From positions 1 to 8,113 of the forward strand of contig JAITJV010000013.1 in assembly GCA_031278755.1 (NCBI GenBank): 8,113 bases of DNA, given 5' to 3'. The translations under genes and the position numbers were made by a program. A model generated the notes under the pieces. That model did not search any database, had not been told where the DNA came from, and saw only the letters and a program-made list of their open reading frames with translations. This stretch comes from Treponema sp. (GTDB taxonomy: Bacteria > Spirochaetota > Spirochaetia > Treponematales > Breznakiellaceae). This document shows positions 4,569 to 8,113 of the stretch, piece by piece; position 1 is the first letter of the stretch, and each line of letters starts with the position of its first letter.

Positions 4569-7013
4569 TTAAAAACTGAAGTTTTTGGAATGACCGAAGC
4601 CTTCCTGCCATTCGAGGAGATTTGTTTCGCCAACGGCCCCCCCGTCGGAAATTTTGAGCGTTTTTATTTCGAAAGGCCCAAAGCTGAAACGCCCGCTGCA
4701 TCCGGCCCAGGAAAAGTCGATTACGGCTTCTCCCGCCTTTCCGGCGGATTCGACGGCGCGCACTATCCAGCCGTCGTCGTCTTCGGCGCGCTTTATTGCG
4801 GTAACGAGCGCCGTGGAGCCGCCCCCCGTCCCGCAATAGCTCTTTTCCCGGGGCAGAACGCCCCCGTGAACAGACTCGACGACGTAAAGCGGCTCCTGGT
4901 TGAGTTCAAGGGCGCGCCGGGCATATTCCGAACAGGGCGGTTTTTCCCCATAAAGGGCAAGCCGTATATGGTACTCATGCTCCCCCTGATCCACATAGCG
5001 CTGCGCCATATCGGCGCGCGGGCGCATGGGTTCATGGTGCGCGTAAACGGGGCTTCGGAGGAGGGTGAGGCACAACACGTTTGCTTCCGCGCTGCAACTG
5101 TAGATCCCGTCGTTGAGTACGGCGAGGGAAGGCCCCGCCGTTCCGCGTCCGGAAAGGGCCGCCCACCTCTGTATGGGCCATTCCGTTCCGTCCGCGGCGC
5201 GTTCAATGGAGCCGTAGGGAATTTCGGAAACGAAGGCGCCGTTGCCGAACGCCGAAGGAATGCGCAGCTTGAGAAGCCGGTGCTTTTCGTTCCAGACGAC
5301 GCGGAGTTTAAGATCGGCGGTTTTAAGCGCCCCGTTGACGATTACCCGCATGATCACCGTGCTGTCAAAAAGCCTGTACACGATCTCGTATTCTTCGGTA
5401 ACTTTTCCCTTCGAGATCATCGTCCATGAAGAGGCCTTCATTTTTTTCCGTAAGCCTTCATACGATGAAAGCCCGTGCGTCCAGGTATCGGAATTGTCGT
5501 CGATAATTTCGGGGGCTATCCCTTCGGGGGAAAGATACTCGATGTTTTTTTCGCCGTCAAAAATGGAATTGACGTACCCTGTGCCGCGGTCTATGCCCAG
5601 CCTGAGCGGCGGCGACGAAAGCGATGAAACGGTTCTGGCGTAAAGGACGTTTACAAGATCGTCTGCGTCCATTCCGTTCCGGTGGTTAGCCAGTTTGAAT
5701 ACGGTATATCCCAGGGGGGGGAGGACGGCGTTAAACCGCGTGGAGTGCGTGTAGGAAGAAGCAACGGCGTTTGTGGGCGCAAGTTCAAAGGGGATTTCGT
5801 TTCCGTGTATATCGTGAACGGCGTCGCTTATCCCGTTTATTTCAATACACTGTACGCTTTCCCAGGGATGGGGGTTCCATACAACCGCGGACTCGGCGTC
5901 GACGTCAACCTGCGATGCAAGGCGGTGCAGCAGCATCGTCGTAATTTCGGAAGCCGTTTCCCGCCCCCATCCATACGCGTTGAAAATTTTGGGATACGCA
6001 TCGGGAATGGAGCAGCCGCCGAGGGAATCGTGGAACTGATTCACCAGAATTTTTTTCCATCCTTCCCTGAGAGAGGCTTCATATTCGCCTGACGGTGTTT
6101 CACCGCAGCCCCGCCCCAAAACAGCCTGCATCTTTTCCGCCGAAAGGAGAAGGTTTTCGGTTTTGTTGTTTGCCTTTTTAAGGCGGCTCATGGAACTGTA
6201 GCAGCCTATGGCATGGTACTGGAGTTCGTCTTTGATCACGGGGCGGGAGGACAGTTCCGCTTCGCTGAAGTAGCGTTCAGGGCCGCTGTACACGAGGGCG
6301 TCGTCGTCTTTTCTGAAACGGTCAAGGACGGCGAGGTTCTCTTTTGTCGGCCCTCCACCGTGGTTTCCCACGCCGTAGAAGCACATGAGGGGGATGTTTT
6401 CTTTTTCCGCAAGGCTGCGGAAAAGGGGTATCTTTTCCTCAAGTCCGGGGCCCCATTCGCAGTCGTTGGTGTATGCGGGCGGAACGCGGTACGCCGCGAC
6501 GCGGGAGCCGTCAATTCCTTCCCACACAAAAAGATGTGAGGGAAGGTCTTTTTCTTTTTTTCCCGGCCTCATGAACACATAGGAGGCGAGTCCCGATTTG
6601 CTCAGTATCTGCGGAAGGTTCCCGTTGTGCCCAAAGGAGTCAATGTTGTAACCGGACGCCGCCGTTTTGCCGAACTTTTCCTTAAAGTACCTCTGGCCGT
6701 AAAGGCCCTGCCGTACAAAGGATTCGCCGGAAGGGGCGTTGCAGTCGGGCTGAAGCCACCATCCCCCCGCGATGCGCCATCGGCCTTCGCCCGCCGCCTG
6801 CTGTATTTTTTTGAACAGGGCGGGATCGGTCTTTTCCACGATGCTGTAGTAGTAGGCGCAGGCGCAGGTAAAAATAAAACCCTCATGCTCCCTGATGCGG
6901 TCAAGCGCCGATGCAAAAGTGGCGCGTATTTCCTGCAGCCCTTCTTCCCATTTCCAGAGCCACAGCACGTCTATGTGCGCGTTGCCGACAAGATGTATAA
7001 GATTTTTTGCCAT
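4569..7013 (-). CDS. GH38 family alpha-mannosidase, complete, cytoplasmic
   Basis: An 814-residue glycoside hydrolase family 38 protein. The N-terminal catalytic domain (about 1-255) begins GNAHIDVLWLW, giving metal ligands His13 and Asp15. Asp125 in NIDSFGHNG is the nucleophile and third ligand, and the loop GNHGGGPT follows at 216-223. A helical middle domain (about 262-345, LQYHAIGCYSSMSRLKKAN) ends in NQFHDSLGGCSI, whose His328 is the expected fourth ligand. The long beta-sandwich C-terminal region carries EIPYGSIER, LLRSPVYAHH, DQGEHEYHI and a terminal PFEIKTL. There is no signal peptide, so it should act in the cytoplasm on imported mannosides or oligosaccharides, removing alpha-linked mannose with retention. 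Linkage preference cannot be read from sequence. The ATG at 7013 has GGAG 9 nt upstream and is 6 bp after the stop of another GH38 gene, so the two are probably co-transcribed and co-regulated with upstream genes outside the window. Confidence -1.
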   Translation of the reverse strand: MAKNLIHLVGNAHIDVLWLWKWEEGLQEIRATFASALDRIREHEGFIFTCACAYYYSIVEKTDPALFKKIQQAAGEGRWRIAGGWWLQPDCNAPSGESFVRQGLYGQRYFKEKFGKTAASGYNIDSFGHNGNLPQILSKSGLASYVFMRPGKKEKDLPSHLFVWEGIDGSRVAAYRVPPAYTNDCEWGPGLEEKIPLFRSLAEKENIPLMCFYGVGNHGGGPTKENLAVLDRFRKDDDALVYSGPERYFSEAELSSRPVIKDELQYHAIGCYSSMSRLKKANNKTENLLLSAEKMQAVLGRGCGETPSGEYEASLREGWKKILVNQFHDSLGGCSIPDAYPKIFNAYGWGRETASEITTMLLHRLASQVDVDAESAVVWNPHPWESVQCIEINGISDAVHDIHGNEIPFELAPTNAVASSYTHSTRFNAVLPPLGYTVFKLANHRNGMDADDLVNVLYARTVSSLSSPPLRLGIDRGTGYVNSIFDGEKNIEYLSPEGIAPEIIDDNSDTWTHGLSSYEGLRKKMKASSWTMISKGKVTEEYEIVYRLFDSTVIMRVIVNGALKTADLKLRVVWNEKHRLLKLRIPSAFGNGAFVSEIPYGSIERAADGTEWPIQRWAALSGRGTAGPSLAVLNDGIYSCSAEANVLCLTLLRSPVYAHHEPMRPRADMAQRYVDQGEHEYHIRLALYGEKPPCSEYARRALELNQEPLYVVESVHGGVLPREKSYCGTGGGSTALVTAIKRAEDDDGWIVRAVESAGKAGEAVIDFSWAGCSGRFSFGPFEIKTLKISDGGAVGETNLLEWQEGFGHSKNFSF

Positions 7014-7019
7014 AACAGC

Positions 7020-8113
7020 CTACTCCAATTCCAGTATGACCGCCCTTACGCTGAAAGGCGGGACGTCGAAAGAAAGTTTTCCGTTTTCAAGCTGCGCTTC
7101 CCCGGTGCGTTTTGTTTCCGTCGCGTCGGTTAAATACGCGGACTTTGCCTTAAAGCCCAATTTGAAAACGGTCTTTGAATTTTTTCCCGCGGTCTCGTAA
7201 ACGCGCAGCAAAAGACGTTTTCCCCCGGCTTCCGGCCGTTTGACCGCGGAAACCGCCGCGCTTCCTTCTTCAAGGGAAAAAAGGCTCCCCTCGGCCGGCA
7301 GGGAACCGGCGTGCATCCTGCCGGAGATAACGGTGAAGGGATGGCGGTATGAGAGGCTTTCGCGGACGATCTCCTCCCCTCCGTACACGGAGGGGGCTAT
7401 CGCGAAGGATATGCGGTGCCGCCCTGTTTCAGGCGCGGGATCGGGATCGTAAGAACCGCGGATCAGCGTCAGGCTTATGCTGTCGTCAAGACAGCGGAAA
7501 CCGTATTTGTCCATGGAAAGAAGGGCGAGCGACGCGGGCCCCGCGCTGTTTTCGGCAAACACAAAACTTTCCCCCGGAAGATCCATATCCGCGCTCTTTC
7601 TTTCCGTAACGCCGAACGGGATGTCAAAATGGAAACGGGGCGTATAATCAAGGGGAAGATAAAAATGCAGGTTGGGCGCCCCTCCTGTTTCATCCGAACC
7701 GAATTCACGCCAGTCGCATTCAAGATCGTAGCGGAGGCGCCTCGATCCCGCGTCAAGCGAGACGATCGCTTCAAAAGATGAAGCGCCGCCGAAACGCGCG
7801 CGGAGGATGAAGGCGCTTCTCAGTTTCTTCCGCTCAAAATTTACCGCGTCGGTATGTCCGTAGAGATCGTCTTTACGGCGGGAGCCGTATATAACGGGTA
7901 TGATTTCGACGTTATCCGTTATTTCGGTAATCTCCTTGAACCTGCCGGCGAACCATGCCGACATGCCCGGATGCCAGTTGGTAACGCCCTTGTAAACGCT
8001 TTCGCGGGCCAGCCGGAAAATCCCGAAGTTTTCCCTTCCGGCAAGGTCGGCGCCGCTCGCCTTGTCAACAAACGAAGCGACGCCGCCGTTCCGCGGATTA
8101 AGCGCCGCCTTTA
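7020..8113 (-). CDS. Second GH38 family alpha-mannosidase, C-terminal part only (5' end outside window)
   Basis: The frame stays open to the window edge. The first whole codon is 8111-8109 and 363 residues are visible before the TAG at 7020-7022. An ATG at 7964 lies inside the frame and is not the start, because conserved sequence continues above it (ALNPRNGGVASFVDKASG, the usual opening of the GH38 C-terminal sandwich). Further shared features are DIPFGVTER, matching EIPYGSIER in the next gene; LALLSMDKYGF; LTLIRGSYDPDP then GRHRISFAI; and an end in PPFSVRAVILELE. The catalytic domain is not visible, so activity and metal residues cannot be judged. The protein is clearly diverged from its downstream neighbour, so the pair probably has complementary specificities. 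A GH38-like protein with another substrate remains possible. Its last codons hold the ribosome binding site of the next gene. Confidence -1.
   Translation of the reverse strand, partial: KAALNPRNGGVASFVDKASGADLAGRENFGIFRLARESVYKGVTNWHPGMSAWFAGRFKEITEITDNVEIIPVIYGSRRKDDLYGHTDAVNFERKKLRSAFILRARFGGASSFEAIVSLDAGSRRLRYDLECDWREFGSDETGGAPNLHFYLPLDYTPRFHFDIPFGVTERKSADMDLPGESFVFAENSAGPASLALLSMDKYGFRCLDDSISLTLIRGSYDPDPAPETGRHRISFAIAPSVYGGEEIVRESLSYRHPFTVISGRMHAGSLPAEGSLFSLEEGSAAVSAVKRPEAGGKRLLLRVYETAGKNSKTVFKLGFKAKSAYLTDATETKRTGEAQLENGKLSFDVPPFSVRAVILELE

Noticed and set aside
4338..5429. A 363-codon open frame on the plus strand
   Set aside because: It lies antisense to the mannosidase gene and crosses the sulfur promoter. 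The protein has no recognisable family motif, while the minus strand encodes clear GH38 motifs. It is a shadow of GC-rich codon bias.
7020..7964. A stand-alone 314-residue gene starting at the ATG at 7964
   Set aside because: The frame continues without a stop to the window edge, and the added residues match the start of the GH38 C-terminal domain, so this is an internal methionine.

Overview
The window is bacterial and densely coded. It holds seven genes, two of them cut by the window edges, with about 204 bp as the longest non-coding stretch. By eye the base composition is GC-leaning, broken by one AT-rich promoter region. The gene set (aryl-CoA ligase, transsulfuration enzymes, iron-sulfur-type Rrf2 regulators, cytosolic GH38 mannosidases) suits an anaerobic, sugar-fermenting bacterium. 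A host-associated spirochaete or a clostridial lineage are guesses; no marker gene here fixes the taxonomy.

Left edge (1-1093, + strand): the 3' part of a phenylacetate-CoA ligase-type gene. It converges on the next unit across a 42-bp GC-rich spacer.

Centre (4480 down to 1136, - strand): a self-contained operon. A near-consensus sigma-70 promoter (TTGAAT, 17 bp, TACAAT) at 4449-4477 is followed in order by a cystathionine beta-lyase-like PLP enzyme, a cystathionine gamma-synthase/O-acylhomoserine-lyase-like PLP enzyme, and two Rrf2 regulators. The first two genes are 15-21 nt apart, depending on the start chosen. The last three genes are joined by ATGA stop-start overlaps. The first Rrf2 protein has cysteines at 92, 98 and 104, the same numbers as the cluster ligands of E. 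coli IscR. The second has lost the first two. The two enzymes would route sulfur from cysteine to homocysteine for methionine. The linked regulators suggest that sulfur or Fe-S status sets this flow, and an imperfect dyad over the -10 element is a plausible operator. This operon is the most interesting part of the window.

Right side (8113 down to 4569, - strand): two tandem glycoside hydrolase family 38 (alpha-mannosidase-type) genes 6 bp apart. The upstream one is cut by the window edge. The downstream one is complete with all expected metal-site residues and no signal peptide, which suggests cytoplasmic breakdown of imported mannosides. A perfect 12-bp inverted repeat separates this unit from the sulfur operon.

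I saw no tRNA, rRNA, CRISPR array, transposase or known riboswitch. Apart from the regulator pair and its promoter the content is ordinary metabolism, and I do not see a wholly novel system.
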